NCBI GenBank assembly: GCA_905221605.1 | Contig: CAJNDS010001191.1 | Location: 524,644 to 588,643, forward strand | From: Symbiodinium natans | Taxonomy: Eukaryota; Sar; Dinophyceae; Suessiales; Symbiodiniaceae | Direction: 5' to 3' | Length of the DNA stretch: 64,000 nt | Part shown: one piece after another, positions 20,820-27,527 of the stretch | Numbering within the stretch: position 1 is the stretch's first letter | How the letters are laid out: the number at the start of each line of letters is the position of its first letter | Notes under the pieces: generated by a model | Databases searched by the model: none | What the model saw: the letters and a program-made list of their open reading frames with translations, nothing else | What the model was told of the DNA's origin: nothing | Made by a program: the position numbers and the translations under genes

Positions 20820-21341
20820 GGGATGTTTAGGGCTTAGGGTTTAAAAAATGTTTAGGGTTTGGGAAATGGTTTGATGTTTAGAGGCGTTGTGGGGGTTTTG
20901 GGCTTGTAGGCTTTACATATAAATTGGTTGTAGGGGCAGGCTTGATCACGAAAAGGTTGTTCTCGGCGCCTAGGATTGGGCTATAGGGTTTTATAGGGTT
21001 GAATAGGGTTGAATAGGGTTGAATAGGGTTGAATAGGATTTACTAGGGTTTTCTGAAAGGCCGGCCTGGTGTCGGGGCAACACAATCGGAATCGGGGCTG
21101 AGGGTGCGTCTGGAACCCTAAGCTCCTTAAACTCCCTAAACTCGCTAGACTGCCCAAACTCCCTAAACTCCCCAAACTCCCTAAACTCCCTAAACTCCCC
21201 AAACTCCCCAAAAACTCTAAACCCTAAACCCTAAACCCTTAGAGTTCAACAGCAGCCACGCAGGCGCTGCTTCTCGTCGTTATGGGTCTCCTCTTCCTTT
21301 TGCCCGCTCCTGAGATGGTGCGGCCGGCAGCCCCGGCTTAG
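6159..21341 (+). CDS. SLC38/AVT-type amino-acid transporter gene, many short exons (5' end not found)
   Basis: Short islands between repeats spell successive parts of a vacuolar/plasma-membrane amino-acid transporter (AAAP superfamily, SLC38/AVT type). In order they are: VNIVLFCFGTAVAYMITVGQ (6159-6218), VLLWTTAFVLLPLSLLDS (7548-7622), INDLRFASLAGVSCIL (8346-8394), YLILVVLYVFAKQS (8454-8496), a loop exon (9522-9592), KMLSLSIFAFC (10036-10077), TMNAAMNHE (10161-10188), MYRFAALSMTLAW (14552-~14594), VTGFLAFGEDTLGNIL (14599-14647), DDWMVRSGIASMAFA (15786-15829), VTMAYPLNIFPIRFS (16253-16297), IAVGAVAASLVVAIAG (17454-17504), EVACGLQ (17694-17716), ATTGSFVCFIGGSLG (18524-~18570), YLKIEIG (18758-) and ALLLVVMGLLFLL with a stop (21256-21341). 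Order and motifs (GFLAFGE..NIL, YPL..FP.R) match the family. Many junctions are in phase with GT-, GC- or GA-AG introns. The 14588/14599 and 18619/18758 joins are unresolved. The start and first membrane segments are missing. The assignment is inferred from motif continuity. Confidence 0.7.
6680..6785 (-). repeat. CCCTAAA array, ~15 units
   Basis: A perfect array of the heptamer starts after ccgccccctac and ends at accctgtcccagcg. It lies in the transporter intron between the exons at 6218 and 7548. Confidence 0.95.
7548..7622 (+). CDS. Transporter exon: TTAFVLLPLSLLDS
   Basis: The acceptor agatcag is at 7541-7547 and the donor GTGCCC begins at 7623. The exon ends after the first base of a codon. 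Joining to the exon at 8346 completes Ser and gives LLPLSLLDS-INDLRFASL, the usual P-L-S-L...L-R-..S pattern of this family. The 723 bp intron holds a CCCTAAA array (about 7640-7725), a second array (about 7960-8006) and a TTTAGGG stretch (8130-8175). Confidence 0.65.
8346..8496 (+). CDS. Two transporter exons split by a 59 bp GC-AG intron
   Basis: Exon 8346-8394 encodes INDLRFASLAGVSCI plus two bases. Exon 8454-8496 encodes YLILVVLYVFAKQS and ends at the strong donor GTGAGT (8497). Frame is kept only if the intron 8395-8453 begins GCCACT and ends CCGAG, giving CIL-YLILVV. This is one of the clearest non-GT donors in the window. Confidence 0.65.
9187..9286. mobile_element. Palindromic element, family L
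   Basis: Left end gtttccgaaaataggagtac and right end ggtacccctgttttcggaaa are inverted repeats around a ggggccctttaaggggttct core. Related copies: about 48905-49010 (tttcaaaacaatgggagtac ... ggtaccccccattttgggaa), 48387-48460, 16105-16190, 18885-18962 and 36655-36722. No coding capacity, so it is a MITE-like non-autonomous element. Confidence 0.65.
9288..9508 (-). repeat. Longest CCCTAAA array, ~31 units
   Basis: An almost pure array of CCCTAAA runs from 9293 to about 9437, then degenerates (CCGAACCCTAACCCT, AACCTTAAAACC) to 9508. It sits inside the transporter gene directly after a family L element, so it is interstitial and not a chromosome end. Confidence 0.95.
9522..9592 (+). CDS. Candidate transporter loop exon
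   Basis: After the acceptor ggcccag the frame reads LGDVDSFTALQPKGGITGAL, polar as expected for the loop before the seventh membrane segment. Ending at 9592 before GCGTGAG gives phase 1 and joins in frame to 10036. Ending at 9594 before GTGAGA is the alternative. Its link to the exon at 8496 is not phase-matched, so one more exon may be missing. Confidence 0.4.
9895..10006. mobile_element. Palindromic element, family F
   Basis: Contains agactagcagtccaaagaat, ggtaccccctaccataatcc, ctattcaggactgttagtat and aagggggga. The ends are inverted copies of each other. Relatives: 42632-42810 and 44448-44537, plus a related AGGGATAGTACCCCCCC pair at 6278-6362. Non-coding and MITE-like. Confidence 0.6.
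10036..10188 (+). CDS. Two transporter exons: SLSIFAFC and TMNAAMNHE
   Basis: Exon 10036-10077 reads CFKMLSLSIFAFC, the typical hydrophobic entry to the conserved FAF-C segment. Exon 10161-10188 reads TMNAAMNH and ends at the strong donor GTGAGT (10189). A GC donor at 10078 (GCCAGC) joins them in phase, giving FAFC-S-TMNAAMNHE. A TTTAGGG array (about 10102-10143) lies in the intron. Confidence 0.5.
10690..11150. other. Intron/intergenic stretch with CCCTAAA and (GA)n
   Basis: A CCCTAAA array ends near 10712, and a (GA)n microsatellite lies at 10830-10865. No convincing exon was found up to the aquaporin start. Confidence 0.5.
11203..12801 (+). CDS. Aquaporin (MIP family), five exons, nested in the transporter gene
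   Basis: A water/glycerol channel of the major intrinsic protein family. Exon 1 (ATG 11203 to about 11526) encodes a membrane helix, GHVSGGHLNPLISL with the first pore box as NPL instead of NPA, and a further helix. Exon 2 (11579-11722) is a long extracellular-loop region. Exon 3 (11815-11925) has WEFVMTCMLVYSSLMCGLD, the second-half helix with its conserved Glu. Exon 4 (12090-12182) has GGQYTGASLNPARVVGPL with the canonical second NPA and following Arg. Exon 5 (12286-12801) has YLLGQFAGAILAVALVAAT, then a ~130-residue hydrophilic tail ending at TAA. Introns: ~11527-11578, 11723-11814, 11926-12089 and 12183-12285. The last three are palindromic repeat elements, and all three joins are in phase. 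A further 5' exon is possible. NPL/NPA changes and long tails are known among protist aquaporins. No pseudogene sign. Confidence 0.85.
11723..11814 (+). mobile_element. Introner-like element, family A copy 1 (aquaporin intron 2)
   Basis: Begins GATACTTGGGAATAC and ends GGGGTTCCAAGTTCAG, with imperfect terminal inverted repeats (ACTTGGGAA / TTCCAAGT) and an internal tagttcctaagaaacagctg. The flanking exons join in phase 0 only with a GA donor and the CAG acceptor. Copies at 24273-24362 and 49289-49378 share the same ends and the aaacagct core. Confidence 0.75.
11926..12089 (+). mobile_element. Introner-like element, family B copy 1, carrying a TTTAGGG array (aquaporin intron 3)
   Basis: GTAGCCCAGTGGTACCC opens the intron and GGTTACTGGGCTACTAAG closes it. 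These are terminal inverted repeats that also supply GT and AG. Removing exactly this element joins GCT TTG to GTG GTG in frame. About 100 bp of the middle (11957-12060) is replaced by a TTTAGGG array, where most other family B copies have gggttcccttataaagta and aaaaaagggtgccctta. Confidence 0.85.
12183..12285 (+). mobile_element. Introner-like element, family K copy 1 (aquaporin intron 4)
   Basis: Starts GTGGCTAGGTAGGCCCTTGG and ends AAAGGGCCTACCGAG. The inverted repeat is GTAGGCCCTT / AAGGGCCTAC. It lies between the NPA exon and the last exon and splices in phase 0 (CTG|GTG). A second copy is at 53731-53828 (gtaggcccagttgggaaa ... cagagggttttaggggcc) and a 5' fragment at 8981-9010. Confidence 0.75.
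13068..13192. mobile_element. Palindromic element, family G copy 1
   Basis: cctaggatgcc(cac)cagtagtaccc opens and aggttactggccagcctag closes. The core is gtttaggttcccttataaac plus gcaaaaaagggcgcccttt. Copy 2 at 37468-37582 is about 85-90% similar by eye. The ends and core resemble family B, so B and G probably share an ancestor. Confidence 0.7.
13548..13652. mobile_element. Single-copy palindrome with 25-30 bp inverted ends
   Basis: ggttcttagcggggaatgag ... and ... ctcattccctattatgagaacc are imperfect inverted repeats enclosing accctacataatccttgaaa. It is built like the other MITE-type elements, but no second copy was found in this window. Confidence 0.55.
13747..13857. mobile_element. Palindromic element, family D copy 1
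   Basis: Ends acccagagactccaaaaccc and ggttttggagtctctgggt are perfect inverted repeats. Inside are ttaattaagcaatatacctt and ggaaccctaatatgatttaa. Other copies: 17519-17682, 27528-27694 (with an internal partial duplication) and 56319-56428. Confidence 0.8.
13859..13970. mobile_element. Palindromic element, family J copy 1
   Basis: gggtttatatta...gtatataaggttcctcttta, tggtgagtgtataccttggg, tgtcctttttgggggtacaa, gaaatatagaccctacttcat. The reverse complement recurs at 28704-28810, so the family is present in both orientations. No coding capacity. Confidence 0.6.
13971..14550. other. No gene recognised; transporter intron sequence
   Basis: Contains a short CCCTAAA pair (14187-14202), a G15-16 run at 14220-14235 and unique sequence without a convincing frame. 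A 61-codon frame at 13981-14166 starts with ATG but shows no motif. Confidence 0.4.
14552..14647 (+). CDS. Transporter exon(s): MYRFAALSMTLAW and VTGFLAFGEDTLGNIL
   Basis: The second part is the best family signature in the gene (G-[FY]-L-x-F-G-[DE]...N-I-L). The first part would be the preceding helix. Between them the frame shifts by one base at about 14589-14598 with no room for a normal intron, so there is a sequencing or assembly error, a true frameshift, or a wrong first half. The end at 14647 assumes a GA donor joining to the exon at 15786. Confidence 0.55.
15786..15829 (+). CDS. Transporter exon: DWMVRSGIASMAFA
   Basis: The acceptor is tgcgcag and the donor GCGCCT begins at 15830. 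Skipping to the acceptor ccagccag (16252) gives ASMAFA-VTMAYPLNIFP in phase 0, which matches the family's conserved syPL..fP helix. The intron is GC-AG. Confidence 0.6.
16253..16297 (+). CDS. Transporter exon: VTMAYPLNIFPIRFS
   Basis: Conserved YPL.IFPIR motif of SLC38/AVT carriers. The acceptor is immediately preceded by a CCCTAAA array (16186-16239). Confidence 0.65.
16826..16970. repeat. Poly-C tract (~145 bp) with spaced single G
   Basis: C runs broken by isolated G and one ATCTCCCCATC. The translated frames (poly-Pro, poly-Gly) are artefacts. A (GT)n / (TA)n microsatellite follows at 17028-17075. Confidence 0.95.
17213..17453 (+). mobile_element. Palindromic element, family C copy 1, with CCCTAAA insert
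   Basis: Left end TTGGAGGTTCATGGTACTTA and right end tcattactaccatgaacctcca are inverted repeats, with taagtacagt units inside. At 17374-17423 a CCCTAAA array interrupts the right arm. The element ends next to the acceptor cgcag before the transporter exon at 17454, so it is part of an intron. Copies: 24015-24156, 28117-28251 (plus a partial tail to 28315), 32985-33049 (right half) and 55399-55496. Confidence 0.75.
17454..17504 (+). CDS. Transporter exon: VGAVAASLVVAIAG
   Basis: A hydrophobic helix after the YPL exon, where the family has its ninth membrane segment. A GC donor (GCCTG at 17505) joins in phase to 17694, giving AIAG-S-EVACGLQ. A GT donor at 17503 is possible but out of phase. 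Confidence 0.5.
17519..17682. mobile_element. Palindromic element, family D copy 2, with telomere-like insert
   Basis: The same perfect ends as 13747-13857 (cccagagactccaaaacccc / ttggagtctctggg). The middle contains agggtttagg followed by four gttttgg(gttttgg) units and gggtttagggtttaagg. It sits inside the intron between the transporter exons at 17504 and 17694. Confidence 0.8.
17694..17716 (+). CDS. Micro-exon of the transporter: EVACGLQ
   Basis: 23 bp between ggag (17693) and a GC donor (GCTTAG at 17717). Joined to GCTACCACT at 18524 it gives EVACGLQ-ATTGSFVCF, like the v..v..L.GATTG turn of the family. Too short to be certain. Confidence 0.35.
17735..17798 (-). repeat. CCCTAAA array, ~9 units
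   Basis: A perfect heptamer array inside the transporter intron, ending at ccccggggtcc. It is one of about thirty arrays of four or more units in the window. Confidence 0.95.
18524..18619 (+). CDS. Transporter exon(s): ATTGSFVCFIGGSLG
   Basis: The acceptor actcag precedes GCT at 18524. The hydrophobic Gly-rich start matches the tenth membrane segment. After about 18570 the frame (AGPPLKGPPKLLLNLR) is less typical and contains a small inverted repeat (agctggccccc / gggcccccgaagct). The end at 18619 just precedes GTAGTTACATGG, the edge of a family I element. Confidence 0.55.
18618..18766. mobile_element. Palindromic element, family I copy 1 (probable intron)
   Basis: ggtagttacatggtccctta and ccaagggaccatgcagctacc are inverted ends. 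The core has gttaaagggttctgaagtat and gggcccttgggttatagggt. It separates two transporter exons. Copies: 28363-28460 and 45388-45512, with half copies at 16013-16075 and 47842-47892. Confidence 0.65.
18758..18800 (+). CDS. Transporter exon: YLKIEIG
   Basis: After the family I element the frame reads YLKIEIGSHFTFGMSML. The P..YLK motif follows the tenth helix in this family. The 3' end is not fixed, and the join to the preceding exon is off by one in the simplest model. Confidence 0.4.
19260..19490 (+). repeat. Degenerate telomere-like array with variable T-run
   Basis: Units of AGGG separated by TTTT, TTTTT, TTTTGGGG, CTTTT or TTGTAG, e.g. nine gggtttttag or gggcttttag units at 19387-19478. 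The reverse frame reads Pro-Lys-Asn repeats, an artefact. The unique DNA after it (19490-19620) is open in one plus frame (WDADSLRKLPEKAKSS) and may be an exon. Confidence 0.85.
20088..20206. mobile_element. Palindromic element, family B copy 2
   Basis: ttggtggtacccttt, ttttggttctgggttccctt, aaaaaagggtgcccttatt, atggttactgggctactaag. The left terminus is degraded and merged with a related G-like element at 20000-20090. Other copies: 38215-38356, 42025-42137, 50394-50503, 52498-52604 and 54278-54460. Confidence 0.7.
20207..20590. other. Unique stretch, no gene recognised
   Basis: An open frame exists on the minus strand (20240-20524, 94 codons) and a shorter one on plus. Neither shows a motif, and both end in or near CCCTAAA repeats. 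Confidence 0.3.
20778..20820. repeat. Poly-T followed by poly-G tract
   Basis: About 17 T then about 20 G. The same T(n)G(n) arrangement recurs at about 21787-21798, 21811-21836, 22098-22135 and 27968-28004. No other homopolymer pair is repeated this way in the window. Confidence 0.9.
21256..21341 (+). CDS. C-terminal transporter exon
   Basis: Reads TQALLLVVMGLLFLLPAPEM and eight further residues to a TAG at 21339. One strongly hydrophobic helix then a short polar tail fits the last membrane segment of the SLC38/AVT fold. It follows a CCCTAAA run and is preceded by an AG acceptor (aacagcag). Assignment to the same gene rests on order and strand. Confidence 0.5.
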
Positions 21342-21683
21342 GTATTTAGGGTTTGGGGTTTGGGGTTTGGGGTTTAGGGTTTGGGGTTTAGGGTTTGAGG
21401 TTTAGGGTTTGGGGTTTAGGGTTCAGGGTTTAAGATGCTTGCTGCTCCACAGCGGACGCCGGGAAAGGTGGGAGTTCCCTTAGGACGCCTGTGCATGCTG
21501 AGGTGATTCCTCGGTGGCTTTCGTTTCTGACTCAAACTGTTTGCCTTCACAAGGAGCCAAGATGCCCCCTAAACTGGCCCTAAACCCTAAAAATCTAAAC
21601 CCCAGAAACCCTAAACCCTAAACCCTACACCCTAAACCCAGAGACTTCTGCGAGCCCAGGTTGGGAACATATAGCAGTGCCAG

Positions 21684-21728
21684 ACCCCCAGAGACGCCTT
21701 GCCGGCGCTACTGCGGACCGTGCTCAAG
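21684..21728 (+). CDS. Exon-like island TPRDALPALLRTVLK
   Basis: Bounded by gccag (21683) and the donor GTAGGG (21729), open and helical. The family was not recognised. It could begin the next plus-strand gene together with islands at 22596-22665 (RSNRSHVLPAMLDRRHV), 23014-23096 (AAQCRDLRHAISDLSALLSA, coiled-coil-like) and 25382-25434 (YSIDRWLRVLTLEAAPP, AG...GT bounded). No proof that these belong together. Confidence 0.4.
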
Positions 21729-22102
21729 GTAGGGTTTGGGGTTTGGGGGTTTAGGGTCTAGGGTCTAGGGTTCGGGGTGTATAAGCCTTTTTTTGGGGGG
21801 GTGGATAAGCCTTTTTTTTTGGGGGGGGGGGGGGTGGGGGCGGGGAGCATGGAGTAGGGATGGGGGGCCCGGAGTCTAGGGCTATGTCTAGAGTTCAGGG
21901 TTCGGGCTCCATATGAGTACCCTAAACCAACAGTTCCCCTAAGATCTTACTGGCCAGGATCATTGCGCCAGCAGCCAACATCCCAAGTTAGGGATTTCTG
22001 CGAGCTTGTAGCTTGTTGGCGAGCCCTTAGCCTCAAGACTCAACACATGTGGGGGAGGGTGGGGCCTGTGACTCATAGTTTTTTGGAGGGATCACCTTTT
22101 TT

Positions 22103-22133
<31 letters not shown>

Positions 22134-22595
22134 GGTGGATGCCTCTTTGGATCATAACAAGGTACAGTGCCGGTACCTGTAACGGGAACCCTTACATGTG
22201 GGGACGAGAGCCCGACGCCCGCCAGCCGATGCCTGAGGTTCTCGATGTTATGGCCCAGCTGGCTGAGGGGTGCCAAGCTTGGCTTTAGGGTTTTAGGGTT
22301 TAAGGGTTTCGGGTTTAGAGTTTAGGGCTGCCTCCTAACTATTCTTTGCATAAGAACCCCCCACAAAATACAACAAAAACAGCTTCCTGATAAAGCAAAT
22401 CTACGTATGATTGTCTTTTATTGCTTGAGGGTCCTTAGGCAAATAGTAGGTAATAGTAGAATCAGTATTTAGTAGTAGTATGGGTAGCTAGAAAATGGTA
22501 ACAAGAGTAGTCAGAAGAATGCTACTCGTAGTACTAGAAGAACTAGGTTTAAATATCTTGAGTTGTGAACCAGCAAATATTATACATCTCAGGCA

Positions 22596-22665
22596 GCCAT
22601 TGTCCGCAGCAACCGTTCACATGTGCTGCCTGCCATGTTAGACCGGCGACATGTTCCAGCGAGCA
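22596..22665 (+). CDS. Exon-like island
   Basis: Reads AIVRSNRSHVLPAMLDRRHV in an open frame ending in CCCTAAA repeat. Basic, no family recognised. Confidence 0.3.
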
Positions 22666-23013
22666 AACCCTAAACCCTTAGCCCTTAGCCCTGGAGCCCT
22701 ACACCCTCAAGCCTGTCAACGCTAGCATGGTAGCAGTGTCTGGAAGGCCATGTTAAACCCTAAACCCTAAACCCTACACCTTAAACCCTAAACCCTAAAC
22801 CATAAACCTGGAGTTGGGTAGTAATCAGGACTTTCTGTGGGTTCCAAGTGTTTAGGTGGCCCTGATGCCCCTGAACCCCGAAGCCCATAAAACCCTCTAG
22901 GGTTTTGGGTTTAGGGTTTAGGGTGGAGGGTTTAGGGTGCAGGGTTCAGGGTTTAGGGTTTAGGGTTTAGGGTTTAGGGGTTTAGGGTTTAGAGCCCGTC
23001 GGCCCCATTTCAG

Positions 23014-23096
23014 TGGAGGTCGCAGGCCGGAGCAGCGCAATGCAGAGACCTTCGCCATGCCATCAGCGACCTCAGTGCCCTGCTCTCAGCATCGGG
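23014..23096 (+). CDS. Exon-like island, helical
   Basis: After the acceptor atttcag the frame reads WRSQAGAAQCRDLRHAISDL then SALLSAS, a likely amphipathic helix. It lies between a TTTAGGG array (22915-22990) and another (23108-23150), the usual setting of exons in this window. Confidence 0.4.
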
Positions 23097-24014
23097 GAAA
23101 CCCTAAAGAGGGTTTAGGGTTTAGGGTTTAGGGTTTAGGGTTTAGGGTGGGAATCTCATGAAAATAGCAGGACGATAAAGGGAATATGTGGACCCTGGTA
23201 GGTGTATCCCTGATATTTTCCTACTAGATTTCGTTTCCCTCTTTGGGGTTCCCAAGAAAAAGTCCCTATAGAGTAGGAACTACCTCTTGAGGGTTTCGGG
23301 CTTCCTGTAAGTATACTCACGAGCCTTCACGTAGCGCAACGCCTGACAAAGCGGGGCCAACATCCATCCTATACCTTGGGGACCAAATGAACCCTAAAAT
23401 TGGGGGGTCCTATACCCTATACTACTATCATTCCTATCAAGGTATATGAACCCTAAACCCTAAACCCTAAACCCTTTTGGGGCTCATTTCGCCCCCATCC
23501 TACAGCTTGAGAAGGTGCGCGGCCCTTTCTGATTTGGTATGTTGGGGGCGGTTCTGAAGTATGGTCCCCTGCTAGGTGCCTGCTATTGCAGCTTCTTTAC
23601 AGACATGCGGACTCATTCAGAAGAATCTGGGCCCTAAACCCTAAACCCTAAACCCTAAACCCTAAACCATGGGTCCCCCCAAAGACGGAGCTCATGGTCA
23701 TGTCGAGTGACCCGGTGGGAAGCCCTCTCAACTCCACCTGCCACACCCCTCACCCCAAAGCCCCAAGCCGAAGACCTCGAACCCCAAGCCCTAAAGCAAG
23801 CCTAAATCCTACAGCTAAACCCTCAACCCCTCTTTGGGGCGCTCGACTCTCTCCCAGGATCGCTCATAGAAAGGGCACCCCTCCAAATGTCAGAAGTGAT
23901 TTCTAGGGGGAGGTTACTAAGCCGGACGCAATGTCACCAACCCCTAAACCCTGAAACCTCGAACCTTGAACCCTACATTCAGGTTAAGCTCGGGGACCTG
24001 CAACCGGGATATAC

Positions 24015-24156
24015 TTGGAGGTTCATGGTACTTATTAACCAGTTGGAACTGTACGTATAAGTGTACCTATAACCCCCTTAAGTGCCCTGATATGGTTATA
24101 AGTACGGCTCTAAGTACAGTTATAAGTGGTTAATAAGTACCATGAACCTTCAAGTA
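24015..24156. mobile_element. Palindromic element, family C copy 2
   Basis: cttggaggttcatggtactt at the left and agtaccatgaaccttcaag at the right, with ttaaccagttggaactgtac and gttataagtggttaataagt as inner arms. Complete, without telomere-type insert. Confidence 0.8.
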
Positions 24157-24272
24157 GGGTGTAGGCCTTCCCTAGACCCCGAGCGCACTCCCTTTTTTTG
24201 GGGGGTGCGCGGTTGCTATGGCGAATGAGCAAAGCTACCCCACGAAAAGGAGCCACACAGTCAGAACTTTGG

Positions 24273-24362
24273 GATTCTTGGGAATAACTTCTAATTCTTG
24301 GGTACTGTAGTTCCTACGAAACAGCTATAGTTATATAATTTTTTGCTAGGGTTCCAAGTTCT
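24273..24362 (+). mobile_element. Introner-like element, family A copy 2
   Basis: GATTCTTGGGAATAAC ... gtagttcctacgaaacagct ... GCTAGGGTTCCAAGTTCTG. A short open frame with ATG at 24218 (MANEQSYPTKRSHTVRTL) runs into its left edge, so it may be an intron here too, although the right end reads TTCTG instead of TTCAG. Confidence 0.65.
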
Positions 24363-24714
24363 GTAAAAGAACCCTGAACCCTAAACCCTAAAAGCCGGAG
24401 TGGCAGGCTTGAACCTCGGACGCCGATGAGCGCCGGCCGCTGTTTCTCAGTCTCCGGTTTTCCGAGTGATTCTGGGCTTGTTGGCGACCCGAAATCCGAA
24501 GGGTTTCGGGTTTGGGGTTTAGGGATTAGGGTTTAGGGTTTAGGGTTTGGGGTGTTATTCTAGAAAACTGAGGGATTACGCGAAAGTTACGCCTGCAAAC
24601 CTGCTTGAAGCCCACTTGAGTTCTCACGGAAAGCATGTGCAGAGCAATATGAGCTACAGTCAATCCTCCATTGCTCGTTGTTGTGGTTTGCAGTTTAGGT
24701 CTATGATGAGCATA

Positions 24715-24790
24715 TAAACCCTAAACCCTAAACCCTAAACCCTAAACCCTAAACCCTAAACCCTAAACCCTAAACCCTAAACCCTAAGCC
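24715..24790 (-). repeat. CCCTAAA array, ~10 units
   Basis: A perfect heptamer array followed by accctaagccc. It separates two unique islands without recognised genes. Confidence 0.95.
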
Positions 24791-25137
24791 CTTTCTTTGA
24801 GGGTTCTTATGGAGGTTGTCTAGCTCATATATGCAGCATGGGAGCCTGGTCTTATGAGGCCTCAGAGGCCTCGACTTGTACAGTCACCTGCAGTGGTAGC
24901 GGCGCAGGTATGCGGTGAGGGTGCCCTGGCACTTGTGGAAGGGCTGGTGTTTGAGTCAAAATGCTGCAGCGTTGTAGCATGTGGATGTTCAGCTCCTTGC
25001 AGCCCAACTGCCAACCCCTCCCACATCATGATCAGGTGATGCTGAAGCCCCTGAAGCCCCAGAACCCCAAAGCCCCGAAGCAGTTCTTAGGCGTGTCTCT
25101 TTGGATGAGCCCTACAAGCTCCGAACCTCAAAGCTAG

Positions 25138-25346
25138 GCGTAGGGTTTAGGGTTTAGGGTTTAGGGTTTAGGGTTTAGGGTTTAGGGTTTAGGGTTTAGG
25201 GTTTAGGGTTTAGGGTTTAGGGTTTAGGGTTTAGGGTGTAGGGTGTAGGGTGTAGGGTGTAGGGTGTAGGGTGTAGGGTTTAGGGTTTAGGGTTCAGGGT
25301 TCAGGGTTCAGGGTTCAGGGTTCAGGGTTCAGGGTTTAGGGTTTAG
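25138..25346 (+). repeat. TTTAGGG array with homogenised variant blocks
   Basis: About 14 TTTAGGG units are followed by six TGTAGGG units (25235-25277), two TTTAGGG, then six or seven TTCAGGG units (25290-25332), and a return to TTTAGGG. Block-wise spread of point variants shows tandem amplification after the mutations arose. Confidence 0.95.
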
Positions 25347-25381
25347 CCCTATACACCCTGAACATCCCGGAGCCCCCACAG

Positions 25382-25434
25382 GTACTCCATCGATCGGTGG
25401 CTGCGCGTCCTAACTTTGGAGGCGGCGCCACCAG
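25382..25434 (+). CDS. Exon-like island YSIDRWLRVLTLEAAPP
   Basis: Acceptor cccacag and donor GTGGAG, open in one frame. The family was not recognised. Confidence 0.4.
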
Positions 25435-25499
25435 GTGGAGGCTGGATTTTGGGGTTTAGGGTTTGGGGTTTGGGGTTTGGGGTTTGGGGTTTAGGGTCT

Positions 25500-27280
25500 A
25501 GGGTTTAGGGTTTTGGTGTGTTTTAATTCTCGGCTGGGACCCAGAGCAGACGCCTGGGTTCCCTTGTAAGTGCTTTTGAACCAAGAAGGGGAACCGTTTA
25601 AATCCCAGGTGCCTCCTGGGTCTAGTTGAAGCTTCGGTGGTTCTTAGCAGGATGCTCCGCAGAGGCATAGACGGAAACTTCCTCATCCCCTGTCTCAGCG
25701 CTAGTAAGGTTAGGGTTTTGCTTGGGGCCACAACTCTTCGGGGGCCTAAGCAGTTTCGCATGTTTGGGTGGGCATCGGGCAGCCAGGCTCTACCACCGAG
25801 AAGATAGACATCGGTCGCGATTCGGATGCATCCGGTTTTAGAGAGTTCTGTTTGGTATTCGAGCGCAGAAGCTTGGGGTGTTTTGGCTTTCGGCATGGGT
25901 GATGTCGGTTACGCGCGTTCTGGATCCTCAGCCAAACTGCTCCAGTGATTGAGGCGGGAAGTCCTGGATCAAGGTGTTAGCTATCGTCAACAGCCAAAAA
26001 CAAGTTGAAAGACCGAGTTCAACCGTGCTGCGGAGCACAGGATCATTTCCACCGCAATTCCTTTTCTTCTGAACCAGCAGGGCCCGAGCCCTTCGCACAT
26101 GGGTGATGCACGGCTATCCTGGTCGCGCTATGCAACCCAGAGTATCCCTGGCCTAAAAGACCGCTAGCTCAAGAAGTTGCGACGACTGATCAGCTGTCGC
26201 ATAGGCACTTCCCAAAATCAGGCGACCCCCTTACATAACCCATCATGTCATAACCGTTGGGGAATCCCCCTAAACATTCTAAGACGCAGAGTGGGTCCCT
26301 TATTCCTTTTTTAATTCAGGGTTCGGGGTTCCCTTTAACAAAAACACGGATAACTCCTGTTTCATTCCAGGACCTCTCTTTGAATTCGCATGTCTCGGAG
26401 ACATTCGTCGGCCAACGTTGGGCATTCTGACCTGAAATCTAAAACCCTTGCGCTCAGGTCTGACGGAGGTGTCTCTCGCAAAGGACGCTGCCTTCCGGAA
26501 TTCGACAGGGTGTAGGGTTTGGGGTTTGCCCAAAGGCTCCTATGTAGCTGCAGTACCTTTTGGGGGTAGTGTACTCGAATCCCCTATAGCTAACCCAAAA
26601 AGGAACTACATTGGAGCCTTCAGGTAAAGTTTTCTGTTGTTCCGAAGGCTGCTTCCATTAGATCCTACTTTCTTTGCGGGTGGGATGCCATGACCTCGGG
26701 TTTAGGGTTTAATGTTGACTTCGCATTAATAAATCCCCCCCCCCCCCTTCATTGATCAATCTCTCCGGCCAGGGCCTCCTCAATAATATCCGCCTAAATC
26801 CTGGTAGGTCTAGCTGTCCCGGTGCCACCACAGTGGGCTAAGTGAGCCTCTACTGCGAGCTTCTGGGGGATCACTTTTAGAAGAATATTCCGGGCTGGAT
26901 TTTATTATTGTGGCGGGCTACATTATTGTGTTCTGGCAGCTGGATTTTATAATTGCGGCGGGAATTCCTAATGTGAAGTCAACATTAGGGTTTAGGGTTT
27001 GCCGGGCTCGGAGGTCCATAAGTTTAGGGTTCTGGGTTTTGGGTACGTGTAAGTAAGCTTCAAGGGGGGGCAACGGACCCTCCAAGCCCAGCTAAGCTAC
27101 TTGAAACCGCATGTTGATATACTCGGAGTCCTCAGGCCAGCCCAATCCACCAACCGTAAAGCCGCGGCACAATTTTTCGGGGGTTCTGCCTTATTAGTAG
27201 CGATCATGGCTGCCAAGATTCAGGGGCTTGAATCATGTTTTTCCCTCGTTTGCTTAGGGCTCCAAGTATACAAATAACAC
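25500..27280. other. No gene recognised
   Basis: A minus-strand frame at 25498-25896 (132 codons) is the longest open stretch here without low complexity, but it shows no motif and starts in a TTTAGGG array. A family H element (26537-26626, ctcctatgtag...ctacattggagcctt) lies in the middle. Its second copy is at 56505-56588. Confidence 0.35.
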
Positions 27281-27527
27281 CTACATTGGGGTCTCAAGTC
27301 TGTAAATGACGCCCAGGCCCACGAAAACGTGCCAAGTGAGACAGAACAGATAAGAAGAGCACGCCCTAAAGTGAAGAACCTCGGTGAGATATGGATCTAC
27401 GGTGAGTTCAGCTATACAAGCAAGCCAAGCAGCTCTGCGGTAGAATCTCCTTTTGCGCTTGGAGTTGCTGCGAGGCGTGTGAGCCGCATGAGGCCAAAAG
27501 GATAGGCCCAGAGGTGGCTCATTACCC

